Assembly: GCA_949130485.1 (NCBI GenBank)
Contig: OX422201.1
Location: 1,524,516 to 1,588,515 of the forward strand
Source of the DNA: Agelas oroides
Taxonomy: Eukaryota > Porifera > Demospongiae > Agelasida > Agelasidae
Length of the DNA stretch: 64,000 nt
Reading direction: 5' to 3'
The position numbers and the translations under genes were made by a program. Below, in pieces: positions 10,101 through 22,668 of this stretch. Each line of letters starts with the position of its first letter. Positions within the stretch are counted from its first letter, which is position 1. Below the pieces are notes generated by a model. That model searched no databases. It was not told the DNA's origin and was given only the letters and a program-made list of their open reading frames with translations.

Positions 10101-13100
10101 CTTGCATATGTACAAGCTGGAGAGACATTGATTATACCTTGGTATGGAAGACTAATTGCATAAGCCAGCCACAGAGGCTAGTTCATCTTACAACCACAAC
10201 ACACTGATAACCCTCAGAACATCTGTGGAGGAGTCATTACAAATGCACTTCAAAGTTGAACTTCCATGCTCTTATGCAAGCAGGTGATCCCTTCATAGAT
10301 GTTCTGAGGGTTGTCAGTGTGTTGTGGTTGTAAGATGAACTGGGTAGCTGCCTCTCAGGTTGCCTTATGCAAACAAAAATAATCCTCTCATAACCACCAT
10401 TTCTCTAGCTACCAGGGTAGCCACTCTGTGGTTAAAACAACCAATTTGCTTTTGCAGTGTGCAGTCAATGTGAGTGTGGATCACCTTCGGTACCAAAAGG
10501 ATCTGCTGACTCTTCAGATATTTTCATCCACACATGACATACAGTAGTACAATATTATATTGCCAAACTCTAAACAACTTGCGATATGTGCCTACCATTC
10601 AACCAGGGGTTTGGGACACCATAACTTGCATGGGTTACCTGATCATTTTTAATCATTTGTAGGACCACAAACCAATAAGACTGTACTAGTGTAGGCATTG
10701 CGTTTCCAAACAAAGAACATTGGTTCTATGTTTTCTCTACCAATATAGTGAGGCCCCATGGAGTACTGCTGCCATCTATGAACAAGAACAACAGTACGAT
10801 CAAGTTAACAACGTATACCTCAAGTCAATTGAAATGTCAGGTGAATTGACATGTCCTTTGCCATACCATGGGTAACCATCTTGTTCCATTGTTAACTATA
10901 TAAGTATCACCATAGTACAAATCTATACCGGAAAATATCACGAGTAACAATGCCAACGCAACAAGCGAGTGATATTTTTTTCCGGTATAGCTTGGTACTA
11001 TACTGATAATGATTTTATCATACGAACCTTCGATTTCATTGCACGTTCCGACGCCTCGCATGTGACTTGTAGTACCTGATATGGATTCTCGCGTGACTTG
11101 TAGTACTGATACAGATTCCCACGTGACTTGTAGTAAAAAATACGCCTTTTTATAACTGCGTGCAGCTGCAAGGCTTCCCCATTGACTCCCATACATTAGC
11201 ATGAGTTAGACGTATGATAAATTACTGTAATACATGGTACTCTTAAGTAGTCAACCCAACATTCAGTGCATTCCACATCACCAATTCTACCTAACATAAA
11301 TGGCCCCCTTTGATCCCCATAATTTCACGCTCTACTTCACTTCAGCATGCTGAATGTCTTACCCTGTTGTATTTTTACTACTAGCCCAGCTTCCTTCGAA
11401 GTGCAGTATTTAAAATCCAGTAAGAGGAAGACTCAGCAGTGAAGCATATTGTGTCTAGCCTCGTCCTAGTTTTTCTGGGTGCCTAGGGACAAGACTAAGT
11501 TGTGTCAACATCTACTACACGTCTGTCCCACACCCAAAACCAACGCCAAGCACAGACATTTACACATTAAGATGAAAGTGATACATGCAAGTGCCCTCTG
11601 TTCCTCTCTCTCTCTAGCTTCCCACAACTGTGACAGACCGACAAAGTTTGCTGCAGTGAAGGTAACAGCAATCATCAATCCACAACTGCTGGTAAGATCG
11701 TTTGTGATCATCACTACTTCTATGGTTGGGACTTGCCAGTGCAGTTCTAAACCATTCTGAGTTCTTGATGGACTAAAGTATACAAATGGTATTCAGGTTG
11801 TATGGATGAGTAGGTGAATGAAACTTCGGTTACTTCTACTGTTGCAGAAGAAGCTGAGTGACTTGCTGAAGATGTCAGAGGAGGTATTCCACTCCTTGGC
11901 CTCCCCAGCGGATGATCTCCGGGAGAGAAGGGTCATGACTGACACAGTACTAAAGGTCCCACTGTAGTACATACGCATGATGGCCAATCAAGTTCACAGC
12001 TCTTTTATTCTATGTCAAGCTAATGAACTCTGAAGTACTATAATCTGCAATAGCATTGAGCCGCTTCTCGTAGCTCTTGATTTTGTTCGAAGGTCTTCCC
12101 ACCATCCAGTTTTTGACTGCTTACAGTTTGCAAAAATGGAATGTGGAGGTCTGGTATGGTTTTCTACATAATGGCATCAATGCATAGAGAGGGGGGAGAG
12201 GTCTTGTATGCCGCACACCTTACTCTTGAAGCTTTTTGTTGCGGTGTCTTTTCAAGGACTGGACATTCACAAAGAAGAAGCTCCAACCTCGATACCAGAC
12301 TCTCCCATCCCCTAACTTTCATCATTTGCAGAAAAGCATAAGCATTGAAAGCTAGGGATGGGACAATCTGGAAACAAGGCTCGTCATTGTGGACAAAGAA
12401 CATGCATGTGAATGTATTCCCCCTAGTCTCAGACCCCTCATTTCCTCCATTGTGTAAACTAAAATGTAATTCAGGGAGCCAAATTCTGGAAGAACGTTAG
12501 TTCACCTTTCCCTTCTTAACATGTACAAGAGTTTGATTTGTTTTCCCTGACAGGAGTTTCCTGACTTGGTGCTGCAGCCAGCAAAGGAGTGAGTTGGTAT
12601 TCATGAGGCTATGAATGTGATTATGATATCACAGCATAACCCATAATCGTATTATATACGCTCGGTGTCTTTGCCTTAGCCAATGAGTAAGAAAAAAAAC
12701 AAATCCCGTTGGGATGCGGGATATTACGACTCAGTTCGTGATCAATTTTTGAAGGGAAACAGGCTACCCCTGGGTGACCCACCTACTTCTATGGGATGCA
12801 TTTGTGTTTGTGGCCTCCGTCACCCACACACTAAAGAACAATACTGAAATTGTTCTTTGCAGTACGCATCTGGATGTCTGGATGCATAGCACCATCCAAA
12901 AAATTTGGTTGCTTGGTTCACAGTTACGGCCTTGTAGGCCAACTTGATGACTAGCATGCCTCCAAGCATCTGGTGAAGAATGAGGAACAGGATAGCCTGA
13001 TAAGGAAGGCTAGCCTCACAAGCCACACCATTTGCAGGAAGTGGAAGGGTCTGGTCATGCTGCAACCATCAAGGTGTCACTAGGAATGCAGTTATTGTAC

Positions 13101-16100
13101 ATACAGCATGGGTTAAGTAATAAGACGCTGACATCTGCTCAACATGCAGTGATGTATTTGCTACTCCATGGCAATGGGTGCAACCCATCAAGAGTGCAAA
13201 TCTGATTGGTCACAACAATATTCTCCCATGGCGACAACTGATAGTTGCAGCATAACCAGACCCTTCCTCTCCCTGATAACGGTGTAGTTTCATTGGATGT
13301 ACATGTACTTGTAGGCCTTTTCCAAGGCTGCTCCCCTCCTTTCCAGATTTCCCCCTAGTCTCACATAAGGATCTGCACAGTAGTGTGATGCAGTGGTTAT
13401 TGCTGAGGTACATTAGCCTTGTTCCCAGGCCTTCCCACCATCCAGTTTTGATCACTTACAGTGTGCGAAAATGGAGGGGGAAGAAGGCCTGGATCATTTA
13501 TTACGAGTGACATAGCTAGACAGGGGGGTACCCAATCAAAAGAGTAGGATTCACACATGTATCCTTTGTCTTGAACACAAGTGACAACTTTTTCTCTCTG
13601 CAAATGTTTTGGGACTCCAGCACTTGGATCGAAACTGCAAAGAAAATCCTTGAACTCATTCTTTCAATTGGGGCCCACTCCCCACCTCTGTCCACCTATT
13701 GACATCACTCGTTGACAAATGCTCCCAGGCTTCCCCCTTCATTGTTGCATACTGCAAGCAATCACAAGGGGAGCAAGGCTAAAGATTCACCACATGGTAG
13801 TGTTATGTTTGTGCTTCAGGTCTTGGGACCTTGTGGACTGGACATCTTACTTTGCTTTGCACCAGAATGTCCCACGCCTTCAACAGCTTCTCAGCAAGGT
13901 ACGATACGGCACTTGGCCACTAAGTGCTGTATGATGATTTACTACACCCCCTACACTCCCTCTCTCCACACAATCATACAACCATGGACACACAGACAAA
14001 CATACGCCTACTATCTTCCTCAGGCTCCTCCTATGCAGCTTTTGTCACGTACACAGTTTAGTACAGCATGCAACAAAGGCTGGGAAGGAGCCTGGGAACA
14101 AGACTATATAATAAACCAGTCTCTAAAAATGAGTGATTTGTGATCGACTCTAATCACCCAGATGTAGAAATATTGTCAGTATTGTGTTAAAAGATTGGTG
14201 TAGTTTATTAAGACCAGCTTCTAATTATTGTTATACATCCAGCTCACACAAATGTATGGGGATCTGTGGAGAAACCTTGTAGCTGCATGCAGTTTATAAA
14301 AAGCCATATTTTTTACTGCACATCACACAAGAGTTTGTTTCAGAACTGCAATGCTGCACACTCGTAACAATACAGACGGCAATAAACGTGATATTTTCTG
14401 GTATAACTTTATACATGAGACATCAAGAGACACATTGAGACATCATGAGACATCAAGACATTATGAGACATCAAGACATTATGAGACATCATGAGACACA
14501 TTGAGTCATTATGAGACATCAAGACATTATGAGACATCATGAGACACATTGAGACATCCTGTGACATCAAGAGACACATTGAGACATCATGAGACATCAA
14601 GAGACACATTGAGACACCATGAGACATCAAGAAACACATTGAGACATCATGAGACATCAAGAGACACATTGAGACATCATGAGACATCAAGAGACACATT
14701 GAGACATCATGAGACATCAAGAGACACATTCAGACATGAGACACATTGAGACATCAAGAGACACATTGAGACATCATAAGACACATTGAGACATGAGACA
14801 CATTGAGACACCATGAGACACCAAGAGACATCAAGAGACAGACGCATTGAGACATCATGAGACATCAAGAGACACATTCAGACATCATGAGACATCAAGA
14901 GACACATTGAGACACATTGAGACATCCTGTGACATCATGAGACACATTGAGACATCATGAGACATCAAGAGACACATTGAGACATGAGACACACTGAGAC
15001 ATCAAGAGACACATTGAGACATCATGAGACATCAAGAGACACATTGAGACATCCTGAGACATCATGAGACACATTGAGACATCAAGAGACATCAAGAGAC
15101 ACATTTAGACATGAGACACATTGAGACATCATGAGACATCAAGAGACACATTGAGACATCATGAGACATCAAGAGACACATTGAGACACATTGAGACATC
15201 ATGAGACATCAAGAGACACATTGAGACACCATGAGACATCAAGAAACACATTGAGACATCATGAGACATCAAGAGACACATTGAGACATCATGAGACATC
15301 AAGAGACACATTGAGACATCATGAGACATCAAGAGACACATTCAGACATGAGACACATTGAGACATCAAGAGACACATTGAGACATCATAAGACACATTG
15401 AGACATGAGACACATTGAGACACCATGAGACACCAAGAGACAGATTGAGACATCAAGAGACATCAAGAGACAGACGCATTGAGACATCATGAGACATCAA
15501 GAGACACATTCAGACATCATGAGACATCAAGAGACACATTGAGACACATTGAGACATCCTGTGACATCATGAGACACATTGAGACATCATGAGACATCAA
15601 GAGACACATTGAGACATGAGACACACTGAGACATCAAGAGACACATTGAGACATCATGAGATATCAAGAGACACATTGAGACATCCTGAGACATCATGAG
15701 ACACATTGAGACATCAAGAGACATCAAGAGACACATTTAGACATGAGACACATTGAGACATCATGAGACATCAAGAGACAGACACATTGAGACATCATGA
15801 GACATCAAGAGACACATTGAGACATCATGAGACATCAAGAGACACATTGAGACACATTGAGACATCATGAGACATCAAGAGACACATTGAGACATCATGA
15901 GACATCAAGAGACACATTGAGACATCATGAGACATCATGAGACAGACACATTGAGACATCATGAGACATCAAGAGACACATTGAGACATCAAGAGACACA
16001 TTGAGACACATTGAGACATCATGAGACATCCTGTGACATCATGAGACACATTGAGACATCATGAGACATCAAGAGACACATTGAGACATGAGACACACTG

Positions 16101-19100
16101 AGACATCAAGAGACACATTGAGACATCATGAGACATCAAGAGACACATTGAGACATCCTGAGACATCATGAGACACATTGAGACATCAAGAGACACATTT
16201 AGACATGAGACACATTGAGACATCATGAGACATCAAGAGACAGACACATTGAGACATCATGAGACATCAAGAGACACATTGAGACACATTGAGACATCCT
16301 GTGACATCATGAGACACACTGAGACATCATGAGACATCAAGAGACACATTGAGACATGAGACACACTGAGACATCAAGAGACACATTGAGACATCATGAG
16401 ACATCAAGAGACACATTGAGACATCCTGAGACATCATGAGACACATTGAGACATCAAGAGACACATTTAGACATGAGACACATTGAGACATCATGAGACA
16501 TCAAGAGACAGACACATTGAGACATCATGAGACATCAAGAGACACATTGAGACACATTGAGACATCATGAGACATCCTGTGACATCATGAGACACATTGA
16601 GACATCATGAGACACCAAGAGACACATTAAGACATCATGAGACATCAAGAGACATGAGACATCAAGAGACACATTGAGACATCATGAGACATCAAGAGAC
16701 ACATTGAGACATCCTGTGACATCATGAGACATGAGACATCAAGAGACACATTGAGACATCATGAGACATCAAGAGACACATTTAGACACATTGAGACATC
16801 ATGAGACATCAAGACATTATGAGACATCATGAGACATCATGAGACATCCTGTGACATCATGAGACACATTGAGACATGAGACATCAAGAGACACATTGAG
16901 ACATGAGACACATTGAGACATCATGAGACATCATGAGACACATTGAGACATCATGAGACATCAAGAGACACATTGAGACATCATGAGACATCAAGAGACA
17001 CATTGAGACATGAGACACATTGAGACATCAAGAGACACATTGAGACATCATGAGACATCAAGAGACAGATTGAGACATCCTGAGACATCATGGGACACAT
17101 TGAGACATCAAGAGACATCAAGAGACACATTGAGACATGAGACACATTGAGACATCATGAGACATCAAGAGACACATTGAGACATCAAGAGACACATTGA
17201 GACATCATGAGACATCAAGAGACACATTGAGACATCATGAGACACAAGACATTGAGACATGAGACACATCATCATGCGACATCTTGAGACACCATAAGAC
17301 AAACCATGATTTATCGTAAGACACCATGAGCACAATGAGACACACTAAATGTATGTCATCATGATACACAGGAAATCAATGAGATAACCCGAGTCATCAA
17401 GAGACATCATGAGACACAATGAGACACACCATGAGTAATCCTGAGACATCATGTCATCATGAGACAATTTGACACATCATGAGTCACCATGAGACATCTT
17501 GAGACACCATAAGACACACCATGAGTTATAATGAGACAATGAGACACACCATGAGTAATCAAAAATAAAACATCATCACACAGAATGTGACACACAATGT
17601 GACACACTAAACGTATAAGTACATCACGAGACACGAGAAATCAATGAGACAACCCATGAGTCATCAAGAGATATCGTGAGACACCATACAACACACCATG
17701 AGTCATCATAAGACATCATGAGACATCATGAGATATAAAATGAGACCATCAGTCATCATGAGACCATCAGTCATCATGAGACACACCATAAGACATCATG
17801 AGACACCATAAGACAGAATGAGACCATCAGTCATCATGAGACACCATGAGACACAATGGGACATCATGAGACACACTGAGACATCATGAGACACACTGAG
17901 ACATCATGAGACACACTGAGACATCATGAGACACACTGAGACATCATGATACACACTGAGACATCATGAGACACACTGAGACATCATGAGACACACTGAG
18001 ACATCATGAGACACAATGAGACATACCATGAGACACAATGAGACATACCATGCAACACATGAGACCGCCATGAGTCATCAGAGACACACCATAAGACACC
18101 ATGAGACACACCATGCATCATCGTGAGACACCATGAGACATCACGAGCCATCATGAGATGACATCATGAGACATACCATGAGACATCACAAGCCATCACG
18201 AGATGATATCATGAGACATCATGAGACATACCATGAGTCATCATGAGACATTGTGAGACGCAATGAGACACACCATGAAACATCATGAGACACCATGCAA
18301 CATACCATTACACAGCAAGAAACATCATGAGACAAAATGAGACCACAATGAGTCATCAGATACACACCGTAAGACACCATGAGACACCATGAAACACAAT
18401 GAAACACACCGTGAACCACCATGAAACACCATGAGACACCAGGGGGCACAATGAGACACCAAGAGAGACCATTGGAAGGTTTATCACAAAATCATGCAGC
18501 CATTTTTAGAATGAAACCTACCTCCCACAACCACATCTTTGTGGTATTCTTTATTGGCCAAATGTTCTGCTAATGAAAGCAGTCAATGCACTAGTTATTG
18601 TTGCAACATGGATGGTAGGACACAAGCATTTTGGCCATTGTGACAACTGCTGTAACAGCATGCTAGAAAAGCAGGCAGGGGATGTAGCTCAGTGGTAGAG
18701 CGTCTGCTTTGCATGCAGAAGGTCCTGGGTTCGAAACCCAGCATCTCCAGTACTTAACTTGACTGTTTCTTTTTTATCTCATATTATGGTGCTCTGTTTT
18801 TTTCTTTTTTGTTTGCAAACCATCACATTAGTTTTTTTGTTCTACATTGGCTCTTTTAGCAATGACATGCATGTGGATAGTGGGGTTAATAAGCAAACAG
18901 TTTTTGTATCAGTTATTCAGTTGACAAGAAAATCAATCAAGCACAGATGCATGTTTTGACATGACAACTACATTGTCATTTCTTGTTGCTTGCATACTTC
19001 AAACTGGCTAAAGCAGTCCTATTTCATGTAGTAGCCAGCATTTCTTTTGATCAGAAGTATCGGTTTGAGTATGAGTAAAAACTGGTCAGATGTAAGGTGC

Positions 19101-20974
19101 AACTATGTAGTTTTTGAGGTGCAAATTCAAGTGGAATATGCATGAAGAAGTGCACTACTGGATACATCTAGCTTTGTTGTTGCTAACGTTATCATTGTTG
19201 CTGCCATTTATACTGTCATAGAGTTCTGCTTGCGAACCTCTGTCTGACTTAGAGCAGGAGCAGCTGGACCACTTCATAAACAGGCTTAGAGCTATCGGTG
19301 AGGTGAGTGGTGAAAACATGCATACTCAGGTTACCTGTGTCATCAGGGATCCAGAACCTCTCCTTTTTCTCTTCTCTTTACTTCCCCTTTCCCTCTCCCC
19401 CCTTCCCCTCTCTTCCTTTACACTTTCTCTCCCTTCCCATCCCTCCCCCACCTCCTCATGCCCTTTTCACTTCTTCCTTCTCTTCTCTCTACCCTTCCCA
19501 ATCTTCCTAGTGTGCATCCTCCCATGGAGTCAGGGTGTTAGTGGATGCAGAACAGAGCTATTTCCAGTCAGCTATCCACCACCTCACTCTGCACTACCTC
19601 ATGCCTCGGTACAACTCCCATCAGCCACTGGTGTACAACACCCTACAGACCTATCTCACAGTAAGAATGCAACTTTCTGCAAGCTTGTTAGTAAGTGGGT
19701 GTGGTTAGTCAAAATCAGTCACATTACCTGATTTAAAGAGTGTGAGGTCGATAGAATATTTGTTATTGGGGTGGAATTAGCAAGCTCCACACTTTGCCTG
19801 CTTGCATTGGTCTTGCCTGATTCCCAGCCACATGAAGCAATGGGCCCCTGGGTGTGAGATTAGTCAATCACTCATTGAGAATGCTCTTACCAACTATCTT
19901 CACGATTTCATGGTTCTGCTATTCTTTTAGTGCTCTAGCCTTGAACAATGAGCCAGGGTGCCTTTTTGATCGTGTTTCTGTAGTTCAAGAACACTCTAAT
20001 GCTCCAGCCTGGACATTTTGCTAGACTAGCTTCATGAATATGAATTTGATGGCAATGCATCATCTCTTGCTGTTGTTGTTGCATATACTCCTCGGTCTTC
20101 AATGCTGCCCATCTCTGTCCATCACTGATCACAATTTTCACAGGTGAGAATTAGGGTTGCCTTATTTGCAGCAGAGGGCTAACACCTGCCTACATGTGTG
20201 TATCTGTCTACATAGCAAGCTTCACTGCATGATCTGTGTTGGTGGGGCTCAGTCTATAAAGCTACTCACAGTTGTATGTTTGTGCAGCAAGCTTCACTGC
20301 ATGATCTATGTGGATGCTGGTCACTCAAGCTAACCCCAGTTATGCATGTTTCTGATATGTGCTGGTGCTGTATTGCAGAGTTCTTTTGACTCTCTTCTGA
20401 CTGATCTGGTTACTGCCACGCGCTACAATATCAAGTATGGAGTTAAAGTGGTAAGATTACATGTGGCTGTCCAAACAGACATCTTGTGAAGATGCTGACA
20501 ATCCTCCACTTCTTGCTATAGGTTCGTGGTGCCTACATGGAGCAAGAGCGGAAGGCAGCTGCAGCCCTCGGCTACTCCTGCCCTGTTCACCCAGACAAGC
20601 CCTCCACTGACAGAAGCTACCACAGAGCAATAGACCACCTTCTGAATGAAGTGGCGAGCAGAGATGTAGAAGTGATGGTAGCTACACACAACCAAAAGAC
20701 ACTAAAATTTGTCTTGGCAAAAATTCATCAACTTGGACTCACACATTCACAAGGGGCAGTTACGTTTGGACAACTACTTGGGATGGGTGACTACCTCACT
20801 TACCCTCTAGCTCAGGCCGGTTATTTAGCGAACAAGGTAGTTCCCTATGGCTCTTTGGACGATATAATGCCCTACCTCTCAAGAAGAGCACAGGAGAACC
20901 ATGGTATTATAGTTAACGCACAGACTGAGAGATTTCTGTATGCTCGAGAGCTGAAGAGAAGATTGTGGAAATAG
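7154..20974 (+). CDS. PRODH: Mitochondrial proline dehydrogenase, 12 exons
   Basis: Catalyses FAD-dependent oxidation of proline to pyrroline-5-carboxylate at the inner mitochondrial membrane. Exons: 7154-7309, 8427-8552, 9305-9483, 10749-10840, 11618-11691, 11848-11955, 12554-12588, 13820-13898, 19222-19302, 19511-19660, 20379-20450, 20522-20974. All phases agree and give 534 residues, near the family size (about 500-600). The arginine-rich N terminus suits a mitochondrial presequence. Family motifs: VKVTA (exon 5), WDLVDW (exons 7-8), LVDAEQ (about 320-325), VRGAYMEQER (385-394), FGQLLGMGDYLTYPLAQAGY (about 466-485) and YLSRRAQEN (502-510), whose two arginines bind the substrate carboxylate in known enzymes. 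The first ATG (7154) follows an in-frame stop; 7169 is an in-frame alternative. The exon 6 donor 'gtccca' is weak. Around residues 135-150 the usual 'ILDYxxE' strand reads 'SIWQFSTEQD', a notable divergence. Intron 8 (5.3 kb) holds a minisatellite and a tRNA. Confidence 0.95.
7736..7783. mobile_element. Small fold-back repeat
   Basis: 'caggctctctcctccccctg' is followed, after a short T run, by 'gaggagagggcctgggaac' and 'gaggct', forming a hairpin related to the dispersed fold-back family. It lies in PRODH intron 1. Confidence 0.45.
8188..8371. mobile_element. Compound fold-back elements in PRODH intron 1
   Basis: Two nested copies of the dispersed family: left ends at 8188 ('ctagccatgttctcagtcct') and about 8231 ('tagccttgttccccagc'); right ends 'cctgggaacaaggct' at about 8297 and 8357. 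The inner arms include 'atcacttgcagta' against 'tactgcaagtgat'. Confidence 0.7.
10158..10371. mobile_element. Hairpin element with about 45-bp near-perfect inner arms
   Basis: The arm beginning 'agttcatcttacaaccacaa' (10180) continues to 'ctcagaacatct'. It is mirrored by 'agatgttctgagggttgt' (about 10296) through 'ttgtaagatgaact'. Outer 'tgcataag...cagaggc' arms also pair. The spacer is about 70 bp, with no coding content. It lies in PRODH intron 3, probably a MITE. Confidence 0.8.
10921..11140. repeat. Inverted repeat plus short direct repeats in PRODH intron 4
   Basis: 'ctataccggaaaatatcac' (about 10923) pairs with 'gtgatatttttttccggtat' (about 10970). Downstream, 'gtgacttgtagta' occurs three times about 37 bp apart (11061-11137). 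A diverged fragment 'gtgatattttctggtataac' recurs at about 14389, next to the GAGACATCA minisatellite. Confidence 0.6.
13010..13298. mobile_element. Diverged second copy of the 1620-1861 MITE
   Basis: It begins 'tagcctcacaagccacacca' and shares the internal blocks 'ggaagggtctgg', 'gtcacaa(g/c)aa', 'tggcgacaactga' and 'ccttcctctccctg' with the copy at 1620. The right terminal repeat is more worn. It lies in PRODH intron 7. Confidence 0.7.
13419..13495. mobile_element. Fold-back element copy in PRODH intron 7
   Basis: 'tagccttgttcccaggcctt' plus 'cccaccatccag' starts the copy and 'gaagaaggcctgg' ends it. The core has the 'gatcacttacagtgtgc' sequence seen in sister copies. A further short relative follows at about 13718-13782. 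Confidence 0.65.
14412..18470. repeat. GAGACATCA minisatellite in PRODH intron 8, about 4 kb
   Basis: The main unit is 30 bp, made of three near-identical 10-mers: 'gagacatcat', 'gagacatcaa', 'gagacacatt'. From 14.4 to about 17.25 kb copies are regular, with larger repeated blocks (for example the 'cattcagacatgagacac' landmark at about 14728 and again near 15341). Beyond 17.25 kb it decays into 'caccatgagacacaatga' variants, except a clean 20-bp repeat ('catcatgagacacactgaga') at about 17866-18012. The same repeat occurs at 38713-40648. Short open frames on both strands are products of the periodicity. Confidence 0.97.
18678..18749 (+). tRNA. tRNA-Ala (anticodon TGC)
   Basis: A 72-nt cloverleaf: acceptor 'ggggatg' pairs with 'catctcc', discriminator A at 18749. 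The D arm contains 'tagctcagtggtagagc' (box A) and the anticodon stem is 'tctgc'/'gcaga' with loop 'tttgcat' (TGC at 18710-18712). The T arm is 'ctgggttcgaaacccag' (box B). No intron; CCA is not encoded, as expected in eukaryotes. A T-rich run at about 18767 could end Pol III transcription. It sits in intron 8 of PRODH on the same strand, after the minisatellite. Confidence 0.96.
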
Positions 20975-21297
20975 GAAATCTACTACTTTGGAATTAAGTC
21001 TTGTAATTAACTGGATTAAGATGAGTATTGCTTCATGATATTATTCTATTTTCAAGTCCTGTTACCTCACCACAATTTGTGGTCAATCCAGAAGAGTTTA
21101 AAAATACAATTACAGCCTCCATACACATCAATAGTGCCCTTTGTGGCTTAGCAACTGAAGCTAATCTATACATCACGACTACTAGGTGTGTGTAGCCTCA
21201 TTCATGTCACATAACACAACTAACAGGATGCAAAAATGATCAGATCTACACAACCGTAGTTATCAGTTTATGTTACAAAGCTAGAGGAGAGGGATAG

Positions 21298-22101
21298 TCA
21301 ATCTTTTTGACCTAAGATCACAAACACAGGAAAGTGCATCTCCACTTTGGCTTCTTTGTCTCTGTCCAAATTGGTGCCTTCAAGAGCAGCCTTGATGTCT
21401 TCCTGCAGATCTTTGAGCACGGTGTTCCCAGGGTTTCGTTCACAGTATGTCTGGTAGCCTGACCAACTTGACACATAGCCAATAAAACCAGGTAAGCTCA
21501 TAACATGGTGCATGCTTAGGTCGAGTCTTTCCGTGACCTTATAAGGGAGCTTGACATCTTTGTACAGATTATCAATGTGTAATCTCCCCTCATGCCAACA
21601 GCCCTTGAGTGTGTTTGAATAGAAATTCGACACCAAATGATTGCAATCCTTGTTAGTAAGCTCAACATTGCCATATCCATACACAACAAGGCAGCCCTTG
21701 GGTTTCAAAATTCGGTTACATTCTCGATAAAAGTCGGTTGGATTCAACCAGTGCCAGGCCTGGGCACAGGTGACGGCATCAACTGTCTCACTTTCTACAG
21801 GTAGCTTGGAAGCATTACCAACCTTAAACTCAATGTTTTGGATGTTGTTCTCTTGGCACTGTCTCTGTGCATTCTCCACCTGAGCCTTGCTGATGTCAAT
21901 ACCCACACAGCGTCGGAACAAACCACCAAGGTAGAATGTGCTCTGACCCGAACCACAACCCACGTCAACAGCTGTCCCAAAACCACCGCCATGTTTGGTA
22001 ATGAAGGAAGAGATTATGTCTAGTAATGCTCTTGGATAGGTAGGTCGATACTTTGAGTACAATTGTGCATGAGTCACTTCCTCAAATAAACGGACTGCCA
22101 T
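21298..22101 (-). CDS. Class I SAM-dependent methyltransferase (Methyltransf_11 type)
   Basis: An intact 267-residue frame. Motif I is VDVGCGSGQST (about 45-55), the acidic ribose-binding end of strand 2 is GIDIS (67-71), GNASKLP is at 95-101, VDAVTCAQAWHW at 107-118 and ILKPKGCLVVYGYG at 131-144. The N-terminal 'F-x-x-x-YxxYRPTYP' signature and the 'AQAWHW' block match the small cytosolic group that includes Dictyostelium DDB_G0268948 and the yeast Crg1/Tmt1 type, whose substrates are small carboxylic acids where known. The substrate cannot be inferred here. An acceptor (polypyrimidine then 'tttgcag', exon from 22115) lies just upstream of the start, so a 5' UTR intron is likely; the coding part has none. 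Convergent with PRODH, 323 bp between stop codons. Confidence 0.9.
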   Translation of the reverse strand: MAVRLFEEVTHAQLYSKYRPTYPRALLDIISSFITKHGGGFGTAVDVGCGSGQSTFYLGGLFRRCVGIDISKAQVENAQRQCQENNIQNIEFKVGNASKLPVESETVDAVTCAQAWHWLNPTDFYRECNRILKPKGCLVVYGYGNVELTNKDCNHLVSNFYSNTLKGCWHEGRLHIDNLYKDVKLPYKVTERLDLSMHHVMSLPGFIGYVSSWSGYQTYCERNPGNTVLKDLQEDIKAALEGTNLDRDKEAKVEMHFPVFVILGQKD

Positions 22102-22164
22102 GCTGCATGCAACTTCTGCAAAGGTACAAGAAAGAATTGCTTAAGTGGAAAAACTTATTTTCTT

Positions 22165-22255
22165 AAGCAAGCTTAGCCATGTTCCCAGGCTTCTCCCCAG
22201 CTACTGTTGCATACTGTACAAGCAGGGTGACAAAGGCTGGGAAAGAGGCTAGTAT
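22165..22255. mobile_element. Fold-back element upstream of the methyltransferase
   Basis: Starts 'ttagccatgttcccaggctt' and ends 'aaggctgggaaagaggcta', with a core 'gttgcatactgtacaagcag' as in sister copies. Confidence 0.6.
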
Positions 22256-22618
22256 AACAAAGCTATGGGCAACTATTTGCATTACATTGCAAGCTAGTGA
22301 ACAAAAGCTGGCCCAGATCCAAGGAAGTGGATGTAACAAAGTTTGCAGTATCTCACTAGTAAAGATCATTTTTATATTTGGGTGTTTTACAAGGTATCAT
22401 TTTCTTTAGGTATATACGCCTATTTAGAAATGTGGCTAGGTATTTAAGGCCGTGCATTGTGTGTACAGGTGTATGAAGTTACAAATCATGACTTTTACAA
22501 CCTTAACCACACAATTTTAGGCTATGTAGCTATATAGCCTAAGATTGAGTCGGCAAAGTTCAGTCCAATATTTGAGAACAATATGGCAGCTTTTATACTT
22601 GCCCTCTGTACAGAGGAT

Positions 22619-22668
22619 TACAGACAGACAGACAGACAACAGACAGACAGATGACAGACAGACTCACA
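22619..22668. repeat. AGAC microsatellite
   Basis: Runs of 'cagacagacagacaga' broken by 'aacagac' and 'atgacagac'. Confidence 0.85.

Noticed and set aside
14409..18449. Frames repeating 'MCLLMSHDVS' or 'RHHETSRDTL'
   Set aside because: Translations of the 30-bp minisatellite; present on both strands and also in the second block at 38.7-40.6 kb.
19303..19731. Open frame of 142 codons rich in Pro, Ser, Leu and Phe
   Set aside because: It is the pyrimidine-rich intron before PRODH exon 10 plus that exon in the wrong frame.
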